From JABDPF01 sp036351055 (GTDB lineage Bacteria > Pseudomonadota > Gammaproteobacteria > Xanthomonadales > SZUA-36): a stretch of 50,076 nucleotides of DNA. Below the pieces are notes generated by a model that searched no databases, had not been told where the DNA came from, and saw nothing but the letters and a program-made list of their open reading frames with translations. A program made the position numbers and the translations under genes. Shown in pieces: positions 43,501 through 50,076 of this stretch; position 1 is the stretch's first letter, and the number at the start of each line of letters is the position of its first letter. The stretch covers positions 1 to 50,076 of the forward strand of contig JAZBOH010000003.1 in NCBI GenBank assembly GCA_036351055.1. The letters run 5' to 3'.

Positions 43501-44871
43501 TTTCTGGCCCTTGCCGTGCGGGATCCGGCCCGGGATGACCAGGCGCAGTTTTCCGTCTTCACGCGCCCTGGGGATGACGTCCGCGGTGCCGGGCAGGTCG
43601 GGCAGGCCGTGCGGAATGAGTTCGATGCTGGCGTCTGACCAGGCCGGGTCGAGCCGGCGCAGCATGCCGGCCACCGAGCGGCTGGGCGCAGCCAGGTGGA
43701 CCGCGTGGGCGGCGACGGTTTCCCGCCATTGCCTTGCCAGCCCGGCCCAGGCCGCGGCATCGTGGTCGCTTAGCTCGGGCAGCAGTTCGTGCTCCGACAG
43801 GGCCGTGGTGAGATCAGCCGTTACGCCGTCCCGCAGGTAGGGGCCGGGGTGGATGCCCAGCAAAGGCCAGGCCGGATAAAAATCATGCAGGACCTGGAGG
43901 GTCGGGACCCCCGTGGCCAGCGCGTCGAGGCTGTGCCCGACCAGGGACGAGACGATCACGCGGCCCACACCATGCCTTTCCCGTATTTCCGCCAGGATCT
44001 CGCGGTAGGCGGGATGGCTATCCCCGGTTGACAGGATCGGTGGTTGCAGCCACCAACTGGCAAGCGGCGTTTCGAGCCGGTTGCACAGGTACAGCGCATA
44101 GCGCTGACCGCAGCCTTTTCCGCTTTGCGGCCCCTCTGCACGCAGTTGCAGGTTGACGCTGTTATCGCTGGCATCGATAAAAGACTCGATCCACCGCGCG
44201 ACGCCACCACCCCAGCTGTGGGTAATGTGCAGGCTGACGGGGCGATCGGCTGCCGCGTAAGCGGCGATATCCTCAGCGGCCGTTTCCAAGTCACCGTGGC
44301 GCAGCCAGTCGTCCAGCCGCTCGCTCAGCAGCGACCAGGCGGCAGGACGCCGCTCTTCGTGCGGTTCGAGCCCTTCCTGGCCGAACAGCCCGCGGCCGGG
44401 GTCATGCAGAAACAGGCTGTCGCAAAGCATGATACGGCCACCGGCGGCCTGCAGGCGCGCCAGCGCATTGCCGTTCGTTGTACCGGGTCGCGCGAGGACT
44501 TCCCGGGCGCCCGCGGAGAGGTATGCGGCGTGATCGGGCCAGCGGTGCCATTCGTAAACATTGCCGGAGCCCAGCAAGGAAACGAGTCCCGCGGCCAGTT
44601 CGCCCGCGGGTTCATCCTCTTTTTCGAAAGCGAGCGGGGCAAAGGGGTTCAGATCCTGCTCGGCATTACTGAGCACCGTCAGTACAATGGGCCCTGCGCT
44701 TTCCGCCTCCAGTTGTTTCAGCAACCCGGCCAGCCTTTCCGCGAGTGTTTCGGGAACGTCCAGGCCGCGTCGTGTCAGCAGAATGGGGGTATCGCCGTCA
44801 GCCTGTTTCCCGAGCAGCGGGACGCCGGTGCTGGTGGGCTTGTTTTCATGATCCGCTGGTGTCATGTTCAT
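40501..44871 (-). CDS. giant multidomain glycosyltransferase (GT4 – coiled coil – GT2 – GT4)
   Basis: The product has 1456 residues. Residues 1-610 form a GT-B glycosyltransferase with LVIPGRIPHGKGQKLLLEAL, SYTLSEMQQLGIPVIATRVG and ENGVTGWLIEP. Residues about 640-745 are a charged coiled coil, then a linker with ASASWRMTRPLRFLRR. Residues about 820-1080 are a GT2 domain (VSIVIPVYNK, VIVVDDGSSDDS, VMLNNDTQVLDGWLD, acceptor-site YYEDTDLAFR). Residues 1090-1456 are a second GT-B domain (LFFVGGYQHPPNIDAA, APLRYGAGIKGKVNISMSHGQPVVATPMA). It has no signal or membrane helix. Such proteins often build LPS or O-chain segments. The substrate is unknown. It is divergent from mrcB with only 38 bases between. 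Confidence 0.9.
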   Translation of the reverse strand: MNMTPADHENKPTSTGVPLLGKQADGDTPILLTRRGLDVPETLAERLAGLLKQLEAESAGPIVLTVLSNAEQDLNPFAPLAFEKEDEPAGELAAGLVSLLGSGNVYEWHRWPDHAAYLSAGAREVLARPGTTNGNALARLQAAGGRIMLCDSLFLHDPGRGLFGQEGLEPHEERRPAAWSLLSERLDDWLRHGDLETAAEDIAAYAAADRPVSLHITHSWGGGVARWIESFIDASDNSVNLQLRAEGPQSGKGCGQRYALYLCNRLETPLASWWLQPPILSTGDSHPAYREILAEIRERHGVGRVIVSSLVGHSLDALATGVPTLQVLHDFYPAWPLLGIHPGPYLRDGVTADLTTALSEHELLPELSDHDAAAWAGLARQWRETVAAHAVHLAAPSRSVAGMLRRLDPAWSDASIELIPHGLPDLPGTADVIPRAREDGKLRLVIPGRIPHGKGQKLLLEALPELTRYAHVYLLGADRYGKAFFGQAGVDVILQFKREKLRSLLARIGPHAAGLLSVVPETFSYTLSEMQQLGIPVIATRVGSLEERIENGVTGWLIEPDAASLVAKVRELYENQAQISAVRTRLQKLEQAGPGQMVQRYDGICPPRPAGRKLDRPFGTLAAQAAGQAANRLELAEQARQLRQQAEILQREVESRTRWAEEREQARKDEEKKRIRWVAELENQLDERHQQLLDTRQAYEQQLDNQRREQQEIVGNLEGMLGRLQAEHEQVLASASWRMTRPLRFLRRVLANLARAQAWNPLRWPLLAAQASRTIRTRGLRGALLRAQLDQANLAVPDTIDSAQVAEIGDPTAPPCMPAAENPQVSIVIPVYNKWVYTAACLRSLVETRCHSSFEVIVVDDGSSDDSYERLQGIAGLTAIRNEENLGFIGSCNRGAEAARGEYIVMLNNDTQVLDGWLDALLDTFTQFPDTGLAGARLVYPDGRLQEAGGIIFNDGSGWNYGKFDLADRPEYQYTREADYCSGACIVMQTERFRELGGFDSHYAPAYYEDTDLAFRVRALGLKVRIQARATIVHHEGITSGTDLNSGAKRFQAVNRDKFLERWKDQLPAFPAPIVDPEDRAEIRRARDHHLKGRVLVIDAYTPEPDQDSGSMRLVYLLKCFRDLGYGVTFMPDNQAFAGSYSVDLQQAGIEVVYNPWLGSLQKFFSDRGPGFDFVMVSRHYVASKYLGLVRKHCPNARFLFDTVDLHYLREERMAELEDSLPLQRTAAQTKRSELAVINASDATLVVSPVEKTVLEDAAPGARVHIISNVHEVVGSRKPWSERKDLFFVGGYQHPPNIDAAQWFVGSIWPLIHEQLPDVEFHLIGSKAPDSVRALDGNGVRFQGFVESMQPWLDNCRLSVAPLRYGAGIKGKVNISMSHGQPVVATPMAVEGMFARPGRDVMVAETAEDFAAAVVRIYQDEDLWNLVSLSGQENVNRYFSVETARLGLQELLTSLS

Positions 44872-44909
44872 AGGGCGCTGGGGATAAAACGACTTATTTT
44901 ACACTTTAT

Positions 44910-47261
44910 ATGACCAAGGCAAGGAAGAAAAAAACCACGAAAAAACGGAAACCGGCGGTTCCTGCAAAGAACCGGTGGGGCGGGCGCCTGTGGCGCCTTT
45001 TCCTGTTGCTTTGCGGCATTTCCCTGGGCGTGCTGGTGCCCTGGACGGCCTACCTCAACCACCAGGTCACGACCGAGTTCGAAGGCCGCAAGTGGGACCT
45101 GCCGAGCCGGGTGTATGCGCGCCCCCTGGCGGTCTACCCGGGCGCGCTGATGACCCTGGACGACCTGCTGCTTGAACTTCGCGTGGCGGGTTACCGCGAG
45201 ACGGCCCGGGTATCGCAGCCCGGGCAGTTCAGCCGCCAGGGCAGCACGGTGGAAATTTACCGCCGCGCATTCCGCTTCCAGGATGGCCGGGAGGGTGAAC
45301 AGCATTTCCGGGTGGTGGTGACCGGGCAGTCCGTCAAGTCGGTCACGGCGGTTTCGAACGGCCAGGAACTGGGCCTGACGCGGCTGGAGCCTGCCGAGAT
45401 TGCATCGATCTATCCCCTGCAAAAAGAAGACCGGACCCTGGTCCGGATCGAAGACGTTCCACCCCTATTGGTGACCGGCCTGCAGGCCATCGAAGACCGT
45501 AATTTCAAGCACCACCCCGGCGTCGACATGCGGGGTATCGCGCGCGCCGCGCTGGCCAACCTGAAAGCCGGGCACGCCGTGCAGGGCGGCAGCACACTCA
45601 CCCAGCAGTTGGTGAAAAACTATTTCTTGAGCCATGAACGCACGTTGTTGCGCAAGGTCAACGAGGCCATCATGGCCTTACTGCTGGAAGCGCATTACGA
45701 CAAGGCCGACATTCTCCAGGCTTACCTGAATGAGGTATTCCTGGGACAACAGGGCGCCTATGCCGTGCATGGGTTCGGCCGCGCCAGCGAATTTTATTTC
45801 GACCAGCCATTGCAGCAGTTGCAGGAGCACGAGGTGGCCCTGCTGGTCGGCATGGTCAAGGGCGCATCCTATTACAACCCGCGCCGCAACCCGGAGCGGG
45901 CCACCCAACGGCGCAACCAGGTGCTGGCCGACTTTGCGGAAACCGGGCTGTTGACACCGGCCGAGGCAGAAGCCGCGGCTGCCAGGGGCCTGGACGTCAC
46001 CCCGTCTCCGCGCACCCGTGGCACGCGTTACCTGTCCTTCGTGGACCTGGTGCGGCGGCAGCTGGCCCAGGTCTACCAGGAGGACGACTTGCGCACCGAG
46101 GGCTTGCGCATCTTTACGACCCTGTCGCCGTCGGAGCAGGAGAAAGCGCAGCAGGCCCTGAGCAAGGGGCTGGTCGACCTGGCGCAGCGCGGCCTGCCCA
46201 CGGACCTGCAGGGTGCGGTGGTGCTGGCGGATACCGCCAGCGGCGAGGTCAGGGCCCTGGTCGGCGACCGCGACCCGAACCGCCCGGGTTTCAACCGCGC
46301 GATCCATGCCCGCCGCCAGGTGGGCTCGGTGATCAAGCCGCTGGTTTACCTGCTGGCCCTGGAGCACGTGAACGACTACAACCTGTTGACCCGCATCGAA
46401 GACGAGGCGGTCGCGCTCAAGCAGCCCGACGGCAGTACCTGGTCGCCGCAGAATTTCGACAACCGCTCGCACGGCAACGTGACCCTGCTGGAAGCCCTGA
46501 CCCGCTCCTATAACCAGGCGACCGTGCGCCTCGGGCTGGAAGTGGGTGTAAACCAGTTGCTCAGCCGGATCGAACAACTGGGAGTCAGCGCCGAGGTGGA
46601 CGCGGTGCCCTCGGTGTTCCTGGGCGCGGTGGAGCTGACACCGCTGGAGGTGACGCAGATCTACCAGTCGATCGCCAACACCGGTTTCAGCGTGCCCCTG
46701 CGCTCGCTGACCGCGGTGCAGACCGCCAACGGCGAGGAACTGGTCCGTTACCCGCTGCGCCTGATGCCGCAGGCACACCGTGAAGCGATCGGTGTCCTGA
46801 ACTACGCGCTGACCCAGGTGGTGGAACAGGGTACGGCGAAATCCCTGCCCGCACAGATGGGTAAGCAGGTGACCGTGGCAGGTAAAACGGGCACCACGAA
46901 CGACCGCCGCGACAGCTGGTTTGTCGGATATACTCGTAACCGCGTTGCCGTGGCCTGGGTCGGTAAGGACGACTTCAGCCCGGCCGGCGTGACCGGCAGT
47001 AACGCGGCCATGCGGATCTGGGGTGAACTGTTCCGCCAGCTTCCGATCGAACCGGTCGACCTGCGGGTTCCCGATGGGGCCCAGTACTTGTGGGTGGACG
47101 GACAGAGCGGCAGGTTGAGCGCAGAGGGCTGCGCCGGCGCCATACAGATTCCCTACGTGGACGGCTCGGAGCCGCTTGACATGACGGCCTGCGGCGCAAC
47201 GGCGCAGGACAGCAGCAAAGAATCAATCTGGAAGAAATGGTTTGGAAATAAGAAAAATTAG
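44910..47261 (+). CDS. mrcB: penicillin-binding protein 1B
   Basis: This 783-residue bifunctional class A PBP polymerises and cross-links peptidoglycan. It has a basic N-terminus, a TM helix at about 22-48, the UB2H-like region, and the GT51 domain with AIEDRNFKHHPGVD (Glu near residue 194) and GGSTLTQQLVKN. The transpeptidase has GSVIKP (Ser near 472), SYN (near 532) and KTGTT (near 656). It is followed by, and overlaps by 20 bases, a TPR lipoprotein that may be its activator. Confidence 0.96.
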   Translation: MTKARKKKTTKKRKPAVPAKNRWGGRLWRLFLLLCGISLGVLVPWTAYLNHQVTTEFEGRKWDLPSRVYARPLAVYPGALMTLDDLLLELRVAGYRETARVSQPGQFSRQGSTVEIYRRAFRFQDGREGEQHFRVVVTGQSVKSVTAVSNGQELGLTRLEPAEIASIYPLQKEDRTLVRIEDVPPLLVTGLQAIEDRNFKHHPGVDMRGIARAALANLKAGHAVQGGSTLTQQLVKNYFLSHERTLLRKVNEAIMALLLEAHYDKADILQAYLNEVFLGQQGAYAVHGFGRASEFYFDQPLQQLQEHEVALLVGMVKGASYYNPRRNPERATQRRNQVLADFAETGLLTPAEAEAAAARGLDVTPSPRTRGTRYLSFVDLVRRQLAQVYQEDDLRTEGLRIFTTLSPSEQEKAQQALSKGLVDLAQRGLPTDLQGAVVLADTASGEVRALVGDRDPNRPGFNRAIHARRQVGSVIKPLVYLLALEHVNDYNLLTRIEDEAVALKQPDGSTWSPQNFDNRSHGNVTLLEALTRSYNQATVRLGLEVGVNQLLSRIEQLGVSAEVDAVPSVFLGAVELTPLEVTQIYQSIANTGFSVPLRSLTAVQTANGEELVRYPLRLMPQAHREAIGVLNYALTQVVEQGTAKSLPAQMGKQVTVAGKTGTTNDRRDSWFVGYTRNRVAVAWVGKDDFSPAGVTGSNAAMRIWGELFRQLPIEPVDLRVPDGAQYLWVDGQSGRLSAEGCAGAIQIPYVDGSEPLDMTACGATAQDSSKESIWKKWFGNKKN

Positions 47262-47748
47262 AAACCTGGTCCTGTTCCTGGCGGTTTTCCTCGGCGCCTG
47301 CGCCACTTCGCCGGGCCCGGCGCCGGGTGGAAGCCACGAAGTGGAAACCCGCGTACGCCAGCCGGCGCAGCAGGATAGTGCCGGCGTACAGGTTTTCCCG
47401 CTGGAAAACCCGGCGGTGACGGAACTGCTGGCAGACGCCTCTGCGGCGGAATCCAGTGGCCGCTACGAGCAAGCATCGATGTTGCTGGAACGCGCCCTGC
47501 GCATCCAGCCCCGAAACCCGGAAATACTGCAGAACCTGGCGGAGGTTCAGCTACAGGTTCGTGACTACGAGCAGGCCCTGAATTTCGCATCGCGTTCCTA
47601 CGACCTGGGGCCACGGGTCGGTGAAATCTGCAGCCGCAACTGGCGAACCATCAGCGTCTCGCGTGAGCACCTCGGCGATCACCGTGGTTCTGTCGAGGCC
47701 GAGCAGAGAGCGAAGTCCTGCATGATCACCAAGCCCGAAGGGCTCTGA
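47242..47748 (+). CDS. TPR lipoprotein, LpoP-like candidate activator of PBP1b
   Basis: This 168-residue protein has a lipoprotein signal peptide with lipobox FLGAC (Cys near residue 20), a proline-rich linker, and two or three TPR repeats (SGRYEQASMLLERALRIQPRNPEILQNLAEV and the following pair). The start is the TTG at 47242, inside the last codons of mrcB, so translation is coupled to PBP1b. In Pseudomonas the PBP1b activator LpoP is a TPR lipoprotein. The match in architecture and position suggests the same role here, but it rests on context. Confidence 0.8.
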   Translation: MEIRKIRNLVLFLAVFLGACATSPGPAPGGSHEVETRVRQPAQQDSAGVQVFPLENPAVTELLADASAAESSGRYEQASMLLERALRIQPRNPEILQNLAEVQLQVRDYEQALNFASRSYDLGPRVGEICSRNWRTISVSREHLGDHRGSVEAEQRAKSCMITKPEGL

Positions 47749-47756
47749 GCGCGGCG

Positions 47757-49670
47757 ATGGGCCGGGACAGCAGTGCTTTTTTGCTGGGTGAAGAGGGCCC
47801 CTTTGCCGAGGCGCTGGAGGGCTTTGCCCCGCGTGAGGCGCAAATCCAGATGGCCGACGCCGTCCAGCAGGCTTTTGAACGCGGGGAATCCCTGGTGGTC
47901 GAGGCCGGCACCGGTATCGGCAAGACCCTGGCGTACCTGGTTCCCGCCTTGCTCAGCGGCGAGAAAACGATCATTTCCACCGGCACCAAGACCCTCCAGG
48001 ACCAGCTGTTTTTCCGCGACTTGCCACTGGTTCGCGAAGCCCTGGGGTCGTCTGTCACGACCGCGCTGCTAAAGGGCAGGAGCAACTACCTGTGCCTGCA
48101 CCGGATGCACACGGCGCGCACCGAGGGGCGGCTGCCGTCGCGCGAGGCGGTGCAGGAACTGGAAGCCGTGCTGGATTGGTCTGCGCAAACCCGGGACGGT
48201 GACCTGTCGATTTCCGGCGTGCTCAGTGACGAGAGCGGGTTGTTGCCCCTGGTGACATCCACCACGGACAATTGCATGGGTTCGGAGTGCCCCGAGTTCG
48301 ACAATTGTTTTGTCGCGCAGGCCCGCCGCGAGGCACAGGATGCCGATATCGTGGTCGTCAACCACCACCTGCTGTTTGCTGACATGGCGATCAAGCAGAG
48401 TGGATTCGGCGAGGTGCTGCCCGGCGCGTCCGCGTTTATCGTCGATGAGGCCCACCAGGCCCCGGAAACCGCGTCGAAATTTTTCAGCACATCACTGTCG
48501 GCGCGCCAGCTGCAGGACCTGTGCCGCGACTTCCTGGCTGAAAGCGCCGAGGTCTCCGGCGCCATGGGGGTTCTGCGCGAACCGGTCGCCGATTGCCTGC
48601 AGAAGCTCAAGGAGATGCAGCTGGTGATCGCCGAAAACCTGCCAGACCGGGGCGCCTGGGCGGAGCTGGTCGGCCATTCGTCGGTGTGCAAGGTATTGCA
48701 GGAGCTGGACCAGTCGATACTGGCGCTGGGGTCCGAAATTCCCAAGCTCGAAGGGCGTGCGCGCGGCATGGACGGCTGCATCGAACGCCTGCGCCTGGTA
48801 CAGGCCGCGTTCGATCGTTTCGATGCGGCAGCCCAGGATGGCGAGGTGCGCTGGTTCGAACGCCGCGGGCGGGGTTTCGCATTTCACATCACGCCGCTGG
48901 ACGTCGCCTCGGTTTTCGAAGAATTCAGGAAACAGGTCGAGGCATCCTGGCTGTTCACCTCGGCCACCTTGTCGGTAAGGGGCGATTTCAGCCATTTCAC
49001 CGATCGCATGGGGCTGGCCGGCGCCAGGACCCTGCAGCTGGATTCACCCTTCGATTACCGAAACAACGCCCTGTTGTGGTTGCCGGAACACCTGCCGGAG
49101 CCGCGTGATCCGGGTTTTGTACCCGGCTTGCTGGACCGGGTCGTGCCCCTGCTGGAGGCCAGCGGCGGCCGCGCTTTCCTGTTGTTTACCTCGCACCGCG
49201 CCTTGAAATATGCGGCCGAGCTGTTGGCGGAACGCGTTTCCTTCCCGCTGTTTGTCCAGGGTGAGCAGCCACGGAGCATCCTGCTGGATCGATTCCGCCG
49301 CTCCGGCGATGGTGTGCTGCTGGGCTCGGCCAGTTTCTGGGAAGGCGTGGATGTGATCGGGGATGCCTTGTCGCTGGTCGTGATCGACAAGCTACCCTTT
49401 GCGATGCCCGATGACCCGGTCATCGAGGCGCGCAGCAAGCTGCTGCGCAGGAACGGCGGCAACCCCTTCACCGGGCTGTTTCTCCCGCAGGCCGTCATCG
49501 CTTTGAAACAGGGTGCGGGCCGGCTGATCCGTGACGTCAATGACCACGGCGTGCTGGTGATCTGTGACCCGCGCCTTCGGACCCGCTCTTACGGGCCGGT
49601 TTTTCTTGAAAGCCTGCCGCCGATGAAGCAGGCTGCAAACCAACAGGAAGCAGAGGAATTTTTACAATGA
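47757..49670 (+). CDS. yoaA: YoaA/DinG-family iron-sulfur DNA helicase
   Basis: This 637-residue XPD-like 5'-3' helicase has Walker A EAGTGIGKTLAYLVPALL near residue 50, STGTKTLQDQLF, NHHLLFAD and the DEAH box IVDEAHQAPE near 230. Four cysteines (C112 in YLCLHRM; C173, C178 and C184 in CMGSECPEFDNC) form the expected iron-sulfur site. C-terminal motifs are FLLFTSHRALK, LLGSASFWEGVDVIG and QGAGRLIRD. Length fits YoaA better than DinG. tsaB starts inside its stop codon (ATGA overlap), the yoaA–tsaB pairing seen in many gammaproteobacteria. Confidence 0.93.
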   Translation: MGRDSSAFLLGEEGPFAEALEGFAPREAQIQMADAVQQAFERGESLVVEAGTGIGKTLAYLVPALLSGEKTIISTGTKTLQDQLFFRDLPLVREALGSSVTTALLKGRSNYLCLHRMHTARTEGRLPSREAVQELEAVLDWSAQTRDGDLSISGVLSDESGLLPLVTSTTDNCMGSECPEFDNCFVAQARREAQDADIVVVNHHLLFADMAIKQSGFGEVLPGASAFIVDEAHQAPETASKFFSTSLSARQLQDLCRDFLAESAEVSGAMGVLREPVADCLQKLKEMQLVIAENLPDRGAWAELVGHSSVCKVLQELDQSILALGSEIPKLEGRARGMDGCIERLRLVQAAFDRFDAAAQDGEVRWFERRGRGFAFHITPLDVASVFEEFRKQVEASWLFTSATLSVRGDFSHFTDRMGLAGARTLQLDSPFDYRNNALLWLPEHLPEPRDPGFVPGLLDRVVPLLEASGGRAFLLFTSHRALKYAAELLAERVSFPLFVQGEQPRSILLDRFRRSGDGVLLGSASFWEGVDVIGDALSLVVIDKLPFAMPDDPVIEARSKLLRRNGGNPFTGLFLPQAVIALKQGAGRLIRDVNDHGVLVICDPRLRTRSYGPVFLESLPPMKQAANQQEAEEFLQ

Positions 49671-50076
49671 GCCGGATACTGGCGATCGAGACATCGGCCG
49701 AAACCTGTTCCGTGGCGCTGGACATGAACGGTGAACTGCGGGAGAAATTCGAGCACGCGCCTTTGAAACACGCCGAGTTGATACTGCCGATGGTCAGTTC
49801 CGTCCTGGCCGAAGCGGGCATCGGGGCAATAGACCTGGAGGCGATCGCCTTTGGCCGCGGGCCGGGCAGTTTTACCAGCCTGCGCATCGGTATTGGCGTG
49901 GCGCAGGGGCTGGCCTGGGGGGCGGACGTCCCGGTTGTTCCGGTCTCTTCGCTGGCGGCCGTGGCCCAGGCCGCGTTTGACAGCAGGCCGTGGCCTGCAC
50001 CGCCCGCGCGGATCGTCGTGGCCATGGACGCAAGGATGCAGGAGGTGTTTCACGCCACTTTTACCGCCGGGGAAAA
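49667..50076 (+). CDS. tsaB: tRNA threonylcarbamoyladenosine biosynthesis protein TsaB (3' cut by window)
   Basis: TsaB is the scaffold partner of TsaD for the t6A modification of tRNA. The frame is open from the ATG at 49667 to the window end (136 complete codons). The start MSRILAIETSAETCSVAL, the HAELILPMV motif and GRGPGSFTSLRIGIGVAQGLAW are characteristic. It overlaps yoaA by 4 bases. Confidence 0.96.
   Translation, partial: MSRILAIETSAETCSVALDMNGELREKFEHAPLKHAELILPMVSSVLAEAGIGAIDLEAIAFGRGPGSFTSLRIGIGVAQGLAWGADVPVVPVSSLAAVAQAAFDSRPWPAPPARIVVAMDARMQEVFHATFTAGE

Overview
The window comes from a high-GC gammaproteobacterium. The block sucCD–pilS–pilR next to pilA/B/C/D–coaE, together with many REP palindromes of the GTAGGAGCGGCTTNAGCC type, points to the order Lysobacterales (Xanthomonadales) or a close relative. 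This placement is an inference from synteny and repeats, not from a database search. Most of the window is dense, GC-rich housekeeping DNA. The stretch from about 1.3 to 15.2 kb is visibly more AT-rich, has wide gaps and frequent TTG/GTG starts, and looks like a horizontally acquired glycan locus.

Layout. 1-1215: 3' part of secA. 1329-3618 (minus strand): methyltransferase, perosamine-synthase-like aminotransferase and cupin. 3879-15251 (plus strand): Wzx-type flippase, three more SAM methyltransferases (one FkbM type), four GT2/GT4 glycosyltransferases, a WecG/TagA enzyme and a WcaJ/WbaP-type initiating sugar transferase. No Wzy polymerase or Wzz is seen in this cluster. 15284-25195 (minus strand): coaE, pilD, pilC, pilB, pilA, an O-antigen-ligase/PglL-like membrane protein, pilR and pilS. 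pilA has a textbook sigma-54 promoter and two phased dyads that look like a PilR enhancer. 25367-29159 (plus): sucC, sucD and glutamine-dependent nadE. 29242-34141: bamD (minus), rluD and a membrane-anchored glycerophosphodiesterase (plus), and a threonine aldolase (minus). 34259-40384 (plus): hrpA and relA. 40501-44871 (minus): a 1456-residue triple-domain glycosyltransferase. 44910-end (plus): mrcB (PBP1b), an LpoP-like TPR lipoprotein, a YoaA/DinG helicase and the start of tsaB.

How the genes may work together. The glycan cluster can start, extend, methylate and flip a lipid-linked oligosaccharide but shows no polymerase. The only ligase-like gene nearby lies directly upstream of pilA, in the pilSR operon, and PilA ends in a threonine. 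The most interesting reading is that the glycan is transferred to pilin (or to several envelope proteins) by this ligase. This is a hypothesis.

Other notable points are a REP doublet (REPIN) inserted in frame within nadE, a terminator hairpin nested inside a REPIN between relA and the giant glycosyltransferase, a terminator-like hairpin inside the first codons of pilD, and small gene remnants in the gaps of the glycan cluster. No tRNA, rRNA, CRISPR array or transposase gene was recognised.
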